DNA of 10,008 bases from Baffinella frigidus (taxonomy: Eukaryota > Cryptophyceae > Cryptomonadales > Baffinellaceae). The first letter of the stretch is position 1. Each line of letters begins with the position of its first letter. A model generated the notes under the pieces. The model saw nothing but the letters and a program-made list of their open reading frames with translations, did not search any database and was not told the origin of the DNA. The stretch covers positions 212,897 through 222,904 of the forward strand of contig MU646652.1 of the NCBI GenBank assembly GCA_026770585.1, given 5' to 3'. Of the stretch, positions 1-5,451 are shown piece after piece. A program made the translations under genes and the position numbers.

Positions 1-97
<97 letters not shown>

Positions 98-134
98 CAT
101 CAACCCTCAACCCTCACCCCTCAACCCTCAACCC
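1..134. repeat. Variant telomere-like heptamer array (CCCTCAA)n
   Basis: About 19 near-perfect tandem copies of CCCTCAA (TTGAGGG on the other strand) start at the first base; the last third has small variants such as CCCATCAA and CCCCTCAA. The C-rich strand reads 5' to 3' from the left edge, as expected for a left chromosome end. The unit differs by one base from the plant/algal telomere unit CCCTAAA, which does occur further in at 2188-2293. I read it as a terminal or subtelomeric variant array. Whether it is the true tip cannot be told, because the window starts inside it. Confidence 0.85.
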
Positions 135-508
135 ACCCTGAAAGCAGCTCGGCTCCCCGCGCCCCCCCTTCACCCCTACAGGGATGTAATTAAGAACTCA
201 CACTGGCGTGTTTTTAATTTTTCACTAAAGCGTTGACTAAATCTCGCGTTGGTCAAGCCCCGGGAAGTAATTTAAAAAAACCTACCGAGGCTCGACCAAG
301 GGTGTTCTTACAGCCTGGATATGCCTGTAGACCCCACCCATCTCATCTTGAAACATACTATAATATGTTCCCATAAAAAGGCGTAAAATAGCATCATCGT
401 ATGCCTAAAATAGCAGATACACTCTTATCTTTAACGTCGAAGCCTAAGATAGCAGGACAGAATCTATCTTATTTGCAATGTAAATCTGAGAGGCACATCC
501 TTCATGTC
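135..508. other. Gene-free subtelomeric DNA
   Basis: AT-rich DNA following a short C-rich stretch. The only open frame (401-589) is 62 codons, has no recognisable motif and runs into the fold-back element at 509-677, so it is not called. The only structure seen is a short dispersed repeat at 381-453. Confidence 0.5.
381..453 (+). repeat. Three copies of a 13-bp motif GCSTAARATAGCA
   Basis: GCGTAAAATAGCA (381), GCCTAAAATAGCA (403) and GCCTAAGATAGCA (442) lie in the same direction at spacings of 22 and 39 bases. The intervening bases are not conserved, so this is a loose direct repeat of unknown role. Confidence 0.5.
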
Positions 509-677
509 GACGGATCCCTCAGATCTCATAGGAAAACGGTTGTAATTTTAAAAATGGATCCAATGAAAATTACAACACGAATGTTTTAATATTATTAGTA
601 AAACTGGTTCTGTATAGTAAATTTCATTGCCAGAAAGTTTTGATTTAAATCAAAACCGTGTTCCTATGAGATCCGTC
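509..677. mobile_element. Fold-back MITE-like palindromic element
   Basis: The outer arms are 522-541 (GATCTCATAGGAA-A-ACGGTT) and the inverse at 654-673, matching at 19 of 20 positions. Inside the left half is a second inverted repeat: GTTGTAATTTT (539-549) against AAAATTACAAC (566-576). The right half holds an 18-bp perfect palindrome, TTTTGATTTAAATCAAAA (638-655). An outer octamer GACGGATC (509-516) is mirrored at 670-677, but the left side carries nine extra bases ending in a second GATC. It has no coding capacity and its AT-rich interior contrasts with nearby DNA. This architecture fits a non-autonomous DNA transposon or fold-back element; the superfamily is not identifiable, and no clean target duplication was found. 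Confidence 0.6.
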
Positions 678-911
678 TTCTTTACGTCCTTTGGGTTGTT
701 CGAGCTCCTAACACAGGTTCTCTAGTGTTACTCAAGTTGAAAGAGGTTCCACTTTTGCTTTGAAACGTTCCACTCTCGACTTTTGTCTCGGTGGGCCGCG
801 CTCTTTGAGGGCGTGCCACCAAGACAAACGTCATCCTCGCGTCAGGGCGAGTCTAGGATCAGACACCCCAGCCCACTAGGGGTCAGGGGCAACAGGCGCT
901 GGCGGCGTGCG

Positions 912-1055
912 ATGGCGAAGACGCCCAGCAAACGCCAACAGGCGGAAAGGGAGGCCGCCGAAAGGGCCGCCGAAGAAGACCACCGCGACGGCGGCAGGAG
1001 CGGCGTAGCCGGACGTCGACGCGGAGGAGGAAGCCGACCAGCAGTCGTGCGATGA
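912..1055 (+). CDS. Doubtful small basic ORF (47 aa)
   Basis: From ATG 912 this frame encodes 47 residues that are very rich in Arg, Ala, Glu and Gly, with a charged helical stretch near residues 8-23 (RQQAEREAAERAAEEDH). A good 5' splice-site match, CAG|GTGAGC, lies at 1094 and an acceptor-like CAG follows a short pyrimidine run at 1207, but this frame stops at 1055, before the donor. Another frame is open from 857 across the donor yet has no upstream ATG. The region is GC-rich compared with its flanks, so it may be part of an exon or simple GC-rich DNA. No family recognised. Confidence 0.15.
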   Translation: MAKTPSKRQQAEREAAERAAEEDHRDGGRSGVAGRRRGGGSRPAVVR

Positions 1056-1502
1056 TCTTTCGGGACAAGACGCGCGGCCTACGGGCGGCTCAGGTGAGCG
1101 GGTTGAACCTCCCATTCAGAAAGTCCATGCTTCTTGACCCCCCCCAACGAGAAACCATCCATGTCCCTCAACCTGAAATTCAGCTGTTGGTTGATACCTT
1201 CCCACAGCTGGGGAGGGGCTGATGTGTAATTAATAAGTGTAATTAATAATATACGGGAGGAATGAAGAAGAAATACAAGTCTGTCGTGGGGAGCGTGAAT
1301 TCGTAGACGGTGTTACATGTATGATTTTCATCTACTTCTCACAAAAAAAATCCTCACAAAACAAAATGGACATAATACAACAGGGGTCGGAACCCTCGAG
1401 GGGTTTATCCGGGGAATCCTATTTTTCTTTATTTCCTGGCGACGAAAATTACTGCACAATTTGGTTCTTACTGGTAATATTGTAGCAATTGTGACAACGA
1501 GA
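1056..1502. other. No gene seen; AT-rich intergenic DNA
   Basis: Both open frames here (1317-1538 on plus, 1328-1525 on minus) are short, overlap each other and run into the degenerate repeat at 1503-1587. The only structure is the short tandem repeat at 1224-1249. Confidence 0.5.
1224..1249 (+). repeat. Perfect 13-bp tandem duplication
   Basis: GTGTAATTAATAA occurs twice head to tail (1224-1236 and 1237-1249) with no change, consistent with a recent slippage duplication. Confidence 0.85.
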
Positions 1503-1587
1503 CAGCGCGCCCCTCCTAGGACCACAACAGGGCCCTAGATATCAATCAGCCTGACATAGGATCCAAGAGGGAGGCGTTGTGGTAGAA
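1503..1587 (+). mobile_element. Degenerate internal relic of the pogo-like MITE family
   Basis: The segment CCTAGGACCACAACAGGG followed by CCCTAG, and then ATAGGATCC...GAGGGAGGCGTT, follows the same order and orientation as the middle of the good copy at 2683-2802 (CCTTAGGACCACCACAGGG ... TAGGGTCCTAGG ... GGCGTT). The terminal inverted repeats are not recognisable. I read it as an old copy that has lost its ends. Confidence 0.5.
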
Positions 1588-1812
1588 TGGAAGAACCCCT
1601 GCACTTCTCCTGCCTTCAAGGGCTAGCAACCCCTGTGAACCCTCGCCCCCCTCCTCACTTCTCTATTTTTTGCTTCAGATGTATTCACACAGGACACAGC
1701 GCCAAAGATGTTTTTACTCGTTCGATTCTTTTCCCCTAGGACCAGAGCTGCAGCCCTTTGCCCATTAACACTGGGTTCGCCATAAACATAATTTCCTTAA
1801 AGAAGTTCGTCT

Positions 1813-1920
1813 GGGCCCCTTTCGTAAGTCTCAAAGTCAACAAAAAAAATGAGCCACATTACTTCACAGTTTGTGACGGGAATTTGAGTATTTTCACTGT
1901 GGGACGTAAGAAAGGGGCCC
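1813..1920. repeat. Inverted repeat with 11-bp perfect arms
   Basis: GGGCCCCTTTC (1813-1823) is matched by its reverse complement at 1910-1920. The similarity continues inward, with CGTAAGTC on the left and GACGTAAG on the right. The enclosed 86 bases are AT-rich and non-coding. It could be the ends of a small DNA element about 108 bp long, but no related copy is seen in the window. Confidence 0.5.
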
Positions 1921-2074
1921 GGAAGCGGGACCTTGACTTGTGAGATTAGAGCAGAAACTCCAAAAAGAAGGGCAACTGATTGTGTTTATGTTTTTTGACC
2001 GACGAGGTCCAACGAAGGCTGCCAATCAGCTTTTAAGCCCCAGCGAATGCTACCAATCACTTTCTTTGAACTAA

Positions 2075-2099
2075 TAAACTGGCAATGTGGGCCAGTTTA
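2075..2099. repeat. Hairpin TAAACTGGC-7 nt-GCCAGTTTA
   Basis: Perfect 9-bp arms enclose a 7-base loop. Related CCAGT/ACTGG motifs recur downstream to about 2175 and again near 8260-8310. Role unknown. Confidence 0.6.
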
Positions 2100-2187
2100 A
2101 TACTTAAAAAACTGGAGAATAGACCCACGCACTAGCCAGTTTCAGTCTTCAACAAAAAACTGTTACTGGCTGATGGGTTCTGGTCGG

Positions 2188-2293
2188 CCTAAACCCTAAA
2201 CCCTAAACCCTCAACCCTCAACCCTAAACCCTAAAACCTAAATCTTTAAACCCTAAGCCCTAGGCCCTAAGCCCTAAATCCTAAACCCCAAAC
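2188..2293. repeat. Interstitial telomeric repeat block (CCCTAAA, C-rich on plus)
   Basis: About 14 units of CCCTAAA and close variants (CCCTCAA, CCCTAAG, CCTAAAT, CCCTAGG). The first units are exact CCCTAAA and the later ones decay. CCCTAAA (TTTAGGG) is the Arabidopsis-type telomere, shared by many plants and algae. The orientation is the same as the terminal array at 1-134. Two CCCTCAA units occur inside, linking the two arrays. This block is the main clue to lineage. Confidence 0.9.
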
Positions 2294-2417
2294 TCGCATG
2301 GTACTGTGTCCACAGGCAACGAGGCGTCTCAGAAAGAAGTTGGTAATGTATTGCCAGACAACCAGCGTCAGCGCAGCACGTACCCTCCGCATTGCCTCAT
2401 CCTACACGGGACTGTGT

Positions 2418-2647
2418 ATAAGTTCCTGTGTCCGCCTATGGTGGAAGACAGAAGAACCTACAGGACCAACACGTCCTCCTGTGGTGTTAGGCAGCTGGGC
2501 TGTTGCTCTCACGTCTCTTCCTACCCTGAACACGCGCATGCCGTGATCGTACCGGGGGGCCTGAATGTGATCCGAAAGGAAGCATGACTTTTCTGCAGAT
2601 AAGTTCCAGTGTCCGCCTATGTTGGGAGCTCGAAGAACCTCAAGGAT
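2418..2647 (+). repeat. Diverged direct duplication, period 181 bp
   Basis: A roughly 48-bp stretch starting ATAAGTTCC at 2418 recurs at 2599 with about 83 percent identity; both contain GTGTCCGCCTATG and GAAGAACCT. The period is not a multiple of three. Two overlapping frames (2298-2546 and 2306-2587) cover the first copy, but neither looks coding. I read it as an old non-coding duplication. Confidence 0.55.
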
Positions 2648-2682
2648 CTAAAAGATTATTGGATCAACACAGCGCTGATGTA

Positions 2683-2802
2683 CAGGGGTACCTCACTCAG
2701 AAGAAACCGCCCCCCCCCTTAGGACCACCACAGGGCCCTAGGCATAGGCCTACTGTAGGGTCCTAGGGGGGGGGCGTTTTCTTATGAGCGAGGTGCCCCA
2801 TG
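2683..2802 (+). mobile_element. Pogo/Tigger-like MITE, copy A
   Basis: A 120-bp element flanked by TA on both sides (2681-2682 and 2803-2804). It starts CAGGGGTACCTCACTCAGAA and ends in a near inverse (TTTCTTATGAGCGAGG then TGCCCCATG, one extra base). Next inward are a C-run on the left and a G-run on the right, then TTAGGACC and GGTCCTAGG, so the element folds almost entirely on itself. The CAG..TACCTCG start and TA target match pogo/Tigger-type Tc1/mariner ends known from Tigger and the plant MITE Emigrant. It has no coding capacity and needs a transposase supplied elsewhere. Copies C and F lie in the same orientation; B, D and E are reversed. Confidence 0.8.
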
Positions 2803-2873
2803 TACTGTTCTTTTCTGTGCCTAGGCACCTAGGACCGCTCTAGGGACGCTGCGCGTCGTTACTCGCGAGGGGA

Positions 2874-2896
2874 GGTTTAGGGTTTAGGGGTTAGGC
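2874..2896. repeat. Short interstitial telomeric repeat, inverted orientation
   Basis: Two exact TTTAGGG units (2876-2889) are followed by a degenerate GTTAGG. The G-rich strand is on plus here, opposite to the block at 2188-2293, so the two blocks face each other across about 580 bp. Confidence 0.75.
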
Positions 2897-3432
2897 GCGG
2901 TAAAGCCGATTTCGCAGGACGTGCAAGAAGCGTGATAGAGAGGCTCTGTGTCAACTTTTGTCGTGCATGTATTGTGCAACACTTTATACAGAAGATGGAA
3001 TCGAAAGGGAGACATGCACGGTTCAATAAATTGACAAACACGACCGCGCCGAGCCACAAGGCGAGGCGAGACGAGACGTAAGGGCCCTTGCAGCCCGCGA
3101 CCCCTAAGGGTGCGGACCGACCTAGCTCAGACGCAGTGTGTCTCCTATCTCTTCAATGGTTAAGTGAAAGTGAGAGGCGGTGTGAGTGCAATACAACACA
3201 CTAAGAGGGAGGGGAGGAGAATGTCTCGCGCGTGCTGTTTGTATCGCCTCCCACTCCTACCTTGCCACAAACCACGTGCGGAGATAGCAGACAATCTGTG
3301 CTTTGGCGTTGGTGCTTTGTATGACACTCACATCGCCTCACTTCCACCTCACCGCAGAGAAGAAAGGAGACAATCTACGTCTGCGCTCCGACACGAGAGA
3401 GGGCGCGTCCAGCCACACGTAGACAGACAGTG
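2897..3432. other. No gene seen; repeat-bearing intergenic DNA
   Basis: The open frames here (2877-3059 minus, 3164-3457 plus) start with non-ATG codons or run across repeats and show no family features. The inverted repeat at 3174-3339 is the only clear structure. Confidence 0.5.
3174..3339. repeat. Imperfect inverted repeat with 23-bp arms
   Basis: The left arm 3174-3196 (GAGGCGGTGTGAGTG...) matches the reverse complement of 3317-3339 at 20 of 23 positions. A third, shorter relative (TTGTATCGCCTC) sits between them at 3239-3250. No target duplication or coding content was found. Possibly a decayed small transposon. Confidence 0.5.
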
Positions 3433-3438
3433 TTTATT
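3433..3438 (-). promoter_or_regulatory. Possible poly(A) signal of the RWP-RK gene
   Basis: TTTATT on plus reads AATAAA on minus, about 87 bases beyond the stop codon of the RWP-RK frame. A TGTAA (the chlorophyte-type signal) lies just upstream of it on the minus strand at 3445-3441. Both fit the end of a transcript on that strand, though such short motifs also occur by chance. Confidence 0.45.
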
Positions 3439-3524
3439 GATTACAAGACCAGCGTGACCACGCACTACGTCCTTTAGCGACCCCCAGCGGGGGGGGTTGG
3501 ACAGCTAAGATCTGGAGGTCGCTT

Positions 3525-4202
3525 TCACTGCAAGTCTTCGAGCCCCACAGCGAGAAACCAGAGGTCGTTGCCGCGCGGTGGCTGCCCCGTGTCCTCGCAG
3601 AATGCCCCGAAGCAGCCGAGCTGCTGCTTGGGCTCATGCTGGCTCTCGAGCCACTGCCTCGTCAGTGGCGGCGGCGCAAGCGCGTGCGATAATGTCGCCG
3701 CCGGGACGGCCGATTCCAGCGGAGGGCTCTCGGTCGACGCGGGGAAGGGTGCGAATTCATCGGAGAAGCACTCGTCGAACGCGCGAGAATTGCTGGCGTC
3801 GTCGCCGGGGAGGGGCAGCTCCAGAAGTAGCTCTGCCAAGCTCGGGCGGGGGGCAAGGGGCGGGGAGCAGGAGCTCTCACTCTCGGTGGCGGAGCGCAGG
3901 GACGGAGGGAGCTGCGACGAACTCTTCCCGATGGTATCGCGGTATTGCTTGAACGGCCACCCTTTCAATCCCAGCTTCCTACAGACCGACTTCAGCGCGG
4001 TGGGGCACAGGTGCACGCGGACTGCCGCAGCCTGGAGTGACAGATGGAAGAGCGGGCGGAGGAGGTCGAGCGTGAAGAGCACCGGCTTGGCAGAGCTTCG
4101 TTGGTTCTCACCCTGCTTCTTGCGCATAAAGACGCGTGCGACGAGCTCGCTGCCGAAATCCTCGCCGGGACTGCTCGCAACTGCGGGCCTGAGGTTCACC
4201 AT
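3525..4202 (-). CDS. RWP-RK domain transcription factor (225 aa)
   Basis: Probable nuclear DNA-binding regulator. The RWP-RK domain spans about residues 43-90. It starts FTLDLLRPLFHLSL, continues with an alanine-rich helix, and ends in LCPTALKSVCRKLGLKGWPF followed by KQY. Conserved family features visible are the FHL segment, the CPT-LK turn, the CR(K/R) pair, and the WP of the name-giving motif. Here RWPxRK reads GWPFKQ (residues 81-86), so the first Arg and last Lys are replaced. Residues 91-225 are rich in Ser and Pro, with an acidic-hydrophobic patch at about 122-153 (LAELLLELPLP, DECFSDEF) resembling an activation region. There is no PB1 or NLP-type N-terminal region, so it resembles short RKD/MID-like members rather than NLPs. 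The family controls nitrogen responses, egg-cell fate and algal mating type; which applies here is unknown. The start is the first ATG after an upstream in-frame stop, with G at -3 and +4. The coding region is more GC-rich than its flanks. Extra exons cannot be excluded. Confidence 0.85.
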   Translation of the reverse strand: MVNLRPAVASSPGEDFGSELVARVFMRKKQGENQRSSAKPVLFTLDLLRPLFHLSLQAAAVRVHLCPTALKSVCRKLGLKGWPFKQYRDTIGKSSSQLPPSLRSATESESSCSPPLAPRPSLAELLLELPLPGDDASNSRAFDECFSDEFAPFPASTESPPLESAVPAATLSHALAPPPLTRQWLESQHEPKQQLGCFGAFCEDTGQPPRGNDLWFLAVGLEDLQ

Positions 4203-4271
4203 ATCGGCGCTGTGTGTCGCGGGGAAAGCGTGTCGGTTTTGGCGTGGGGTAGAGTGAGAAAGGATCGTGTC

Positions 4272-4283
4272 AAGGCGCGCCTT
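4272..4283. promoter_or_regulatory. 12-bp palindrome AAGGCGCGCCTT upstream of the RWP-RK gene
   Basis: A perfect palindrome about 70-80 bases upstream of the minus-strand ATG at 4202, next to a GATAAG motif on that strand. It could be a dimer-binding site in the promoter; no TATA box is evident. Position is the only support for a regulatory role. Confidence 0.3.
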
Positions 4284-4345
4284 CTTATCAGACCTTAAAA
4301 AATCCCTCGGGGTTTATGTTCTGATCAAAAATAGGGGCCACGATG

Positions 4346-4465
4346 TGTAGTAAAGTCCATACAAACACCCGGGTTTTCCCCAACAAGACAGACGGCGAAG
4401 GTTTCGATCTTTCTAGGCGGTCAGATCATTCCGAACGTCACTGAAAAACCGCCCAGTTTACTACA
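4346..4465. repeat. Inverted pair of the TTTACTACA motif enclosing 120 bp
   Basis: TGTAGTAAA (4346-4354) and TTTACTACA (4457-4465) form arms of about 10 bp once the flanking G/C is counted. A near copy, ATTACTACACG, follows directly at 4469-4479. The same nonamer recurs at 4681, 6664 and 6774. The enclosed DNA has no gene. Confidence 0.55.
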
Positions 4466-4574
4466 CGTATTACTACACGTCAAGATTTCTACACACGTCT
4501 TCTACATGTACCGGTACGAACTTCGTGATAATGATCAGATAAAGAAAACGGAAACGGAAATCTTGAAGTGCAGT

Positions 4575-4597
4575 AATCTTGGTGTGGCCGCCACACC
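4575..4597. repeat. Shared AATCTTGGTGTGGCC motif overlapping a triloop hairpin
   Basis: AATCTTGGTGTGGCC (4575-4589) recurs exactly at 6531-6545. Its GGTGTGG forms a 7-bp stem with CCACACC (4591-4597) around the loop CCG. The 15-bp identity 2 kb apart shows that the 4.5-5.4 and 6.4-6.8 kb regions share repeat material. Confidence 0.65.
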
Positions 4598-4598
4598 T

Positions 4599-4613
4599 CC
4601 CAGCTACCCCCGG
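4599..4613 (+). repeat. Flanking direct repeat CCCAGCTACCCCCGG, left copy
   Basis: An exact 15-bp copy lies at 5333-5347 in the same direction. Each copy sits just outside one of a pair of inverted 17-bp repeats (4618-4634 and 5313-5329). Confidence 0.7.
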
Positions 4614-4648
4614 GTCTTGGACAACTGGGGATATAATAGCACCTTTTC

Positions 4649-4676
4649 GGACAAGAGGGGATATCCCCTCTTGTCC
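4649..4676. repeat. Perfect 28-bp palindrome
   Basis: The left half GGACAAGAGGGGAT is followed directly by its reverse complement, with no spacer, centred between 4662 and 4663. The right-hand 16 bases recur exactly at 5282-5297. A perfect palindrome this long without a loop can extrude a cruciform. Confidence 0.9.
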
Positions 4677-4746
4677 AGTTTTTACTACAGACAACACGTC
4701 CGTGTATATGGCATGTGTTCGGACATGATGAGATTTATATGTGACT

Positions 4747-4808
4747 CAACACGTGGCGCTTCGCGCTCAACGGCGCTTTGCGCCAACACGTGGCGCTTCG
4801 CGCCACGT
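4747..4808. repeat. Direct repeat carrying three triloop hairpins
   Basis: The 20-mer CAACACGTGGCGCTTCGCGC occurs at 4747-4766 and 4784-4803. Three hairpins lie in series: GCGC-TTC-GCGC (4756-4766), GGCGC-TTT-GCGCC (4772-4784), and a strong 9-bp ACGTGGCGC-TTC-GCGCCACGT (4788-4808). All have 3-base pyrimidine-rich loops. Confidence 0.85.
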
Positions 4809-4819
4809 TAGGGGAATGG

Positions 4820-4850
4820 AAAAAACATGACGCTCCGCGTCATGTTTTTT
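4820..4850. repeat. 14-bp perfect hairpin with A6/T6 ends
   Basis: AAAAAACATGACGC (4820-4833), loop TCC, then the exact inverse ending in six T (4837-4850). It looks like an intrinsic terminator in form, but the surroundings are eukaryotic and no bacterial gene ends here; it is better seen as one more member of the hairpin series. Confidence 0.85.
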
Positions 4851-4962
4851 CTATTTTGGATGGGCCACAGACAGCTGGGTCTCGGCCTCGGCTCAGGTAT
4901 GCAGCGGCTGCGGGGCATGTCTCGCTCCGGTCGGAGCTCCGCTGTCGTGATCTCGACAAGCA

Positions 4963-5017
4963 ATCCCCTCGGAGCTCCGAAGAGAAAACACGCCATCCCC
5001 TCGGAGCTCCGAAGAGA
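4963..5017 (+). repeat. Perfect 23-bp direct repeat with a palindromic core
   Basis: Positions 4963-4985 and 4995-5017 are identical, offset 32. The core of each is the 12-bp palindrome TCGGAGCTCCGA. A third CGGAGCTCCG copy lies just upstream near 4932-4941. Confidence 0.85.
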
Positions 5018-5040
5018 CGCATCCAGGGATCATGAACATC

Positions 5041-5160
5041 CCAGAAGGAATTATGACCAGTCTCCTGGTCATAAACCAGAATAAACCAGAAGGAATTATG
5101 ACCAGGTGACCAGTTGTAAAGAACATTCCAGATGGAATTATGACCAGGGATTATGACCAG
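5041..5160 (+). repeat. Four-copy repeat of CCAGAAGGAATTATGACCAG
   Basis: Exact copies at 5041-5060 and 5086-5105, a one-base variant at 5128-5147, and a partial copy at 5148-5160; spacing is about 45, 42 and 20. The first unit's TTATGACCAG also pairs with CTGGTCATAA (5065-5074) to make a 10-bp hairpin with a TCTC loop. AGAACATTCCAGA at 5120-5132 is shared with the heat-shock element at 6817. Confidence 0.85.
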
Positions 5161-5281
5161 GTCCGTCAGCATAAAGTTCTAGATAAGTGTGTAGATCATT
5201 GTAAAATGTGAAGAGAGCTTAGCCCGTGTGTCCAACTGTCTCCATGACCGACACGTTGCAGATTCGGGGAGATTCAACAAT

Positions 5282-5328
5282 ATATCCCCTCTTGTCCAAG
5301 TGGTGTGGTAAAATATCCCCTGTTGTCC
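5282..5328 (+). repeat. Tandem pair of ATATCCCC-NN-TTGTCC
   Basis: ATATCCCCTCTTGTCC at 5282-5297 is identical to the right half of the palindrome at 4649-4676. ATATCCCCTGTTGTCC at 5313-5328 is the right terminal repeat of the possible composite element. Confidence 0.75.
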
Positions 5329-5332
5329 ATTC

Positions 5333-5360
5333 CCCAGCTACCCCCGGTACGAGCTCGTAC
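5333..5360. repeat. Right direct repeat plus GTACGAGCTCGTAC palindrome
   Basis: CCCAGCTACCCCCGG (5333-5347) matches 4599-4613. It runs into the 14-bp perfect palindrome GTACGAGCTCGTAC (5347-5360), related to the palindromes at 6474-6498. Confidence 0.8.
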
Positions 5361-5451
5361 AAGGGGTTGTTGCAATTTGACAATCGATTTAATTTGAGAA
5401 TCGAATTTTTGGGGGTCCAAAAATTCAATTTTTTAGTCGCTTTACACCGCC

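Larger units (their letters stand above)
1588..2187. other. No gene seen; mixed intergenic DNA
   Basis: The only open frame of note (1758-1943) is 61 codons without ATG support from context, and it overlaps the inverted repeat at 1813-1920. CCAAT pentamers occur near 2015 and 2052 without an associated gene. Hairpins at 1813-1920 and 2075-2099 are listed separately. Confidence 0.5.
4618..5329. mobile_element. Possible composite element bounded by 17-bp inverted repeats
   Basis: TGGACAACTGGGGATAT (4618-4634) is matched, with one mismatch, by the reverse complement of 5313-5329. All five copies of the 16-bp core ATATCCCC-NN-TTGTCC fit this polarity apart from one half of the internal palindrome: minus at 4619 and 4649, plus at 4661, 5282 and 5313. 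The 712-bp interior holds the hairpin cluster and no gene. Direct 15-bp repeats lie outside both ends. This looks like a non-autonomous transposon or a nested repeat, but no family is recognised. Confidence 0.4.
4506..5451. other. Repeat-dense non-coding block
   Basis: Several frames of 60-110 codons cross this block (4506-4811, 4778-5035 and 4827-5084 on plus; 4840-5172 and 5219-5428 on minus). They overlap each other and derive their sequence from hairpins and repeats, so none is called as a gene. The hairpins, palindromes and direct repeats are listed separately; together they make up about half of the block. Confidence 0.5.

Noticed and set aside
857-1207. Two-exon gene using donor 1094 and acceptor 1207
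   Set aside because: The frame crossing the donor has no upstream ATG after its last stop, and the second exon stops after four codons. Splice-site resemblance alone is insufficient.
2298-2587. Two overlapping frames of 82 and 93 codons
   Set aside because: They lie in different frames over the same DNA and include a duplication whose 181-bp period breaks the frame; one lacks an ATG start.
3568-4257. 229-codon frame on plus opposite the RWP-RK gene
   Set aside because: It starts with a non-ATG codon and mirrors the RWP-RK coding strand, which has a clear domain. It is an antisense shadow.
4506-4811. 101-codon ATG frame on plus
   Set aside because: Most of its codons come from the hairpins and repeats at 4575-4808; coding and repeat explanations conflict, and repeats win.
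4820-4850. Bacterial intrinsic terminator
   Set aside because: The shape fits, but telomeric repeats, an RWP-RK protein and eukaryotic-style signals make a bacterial reading untenable, and no gene ends immediately upstream.
4963-5160. CRISPR-like array (repeats with 20-23 bp units and short spacers)
   Set aside because: The two repeat families have only two and four units with uneven spacing; there are no cas genes, and the genome context is eukaryotic.
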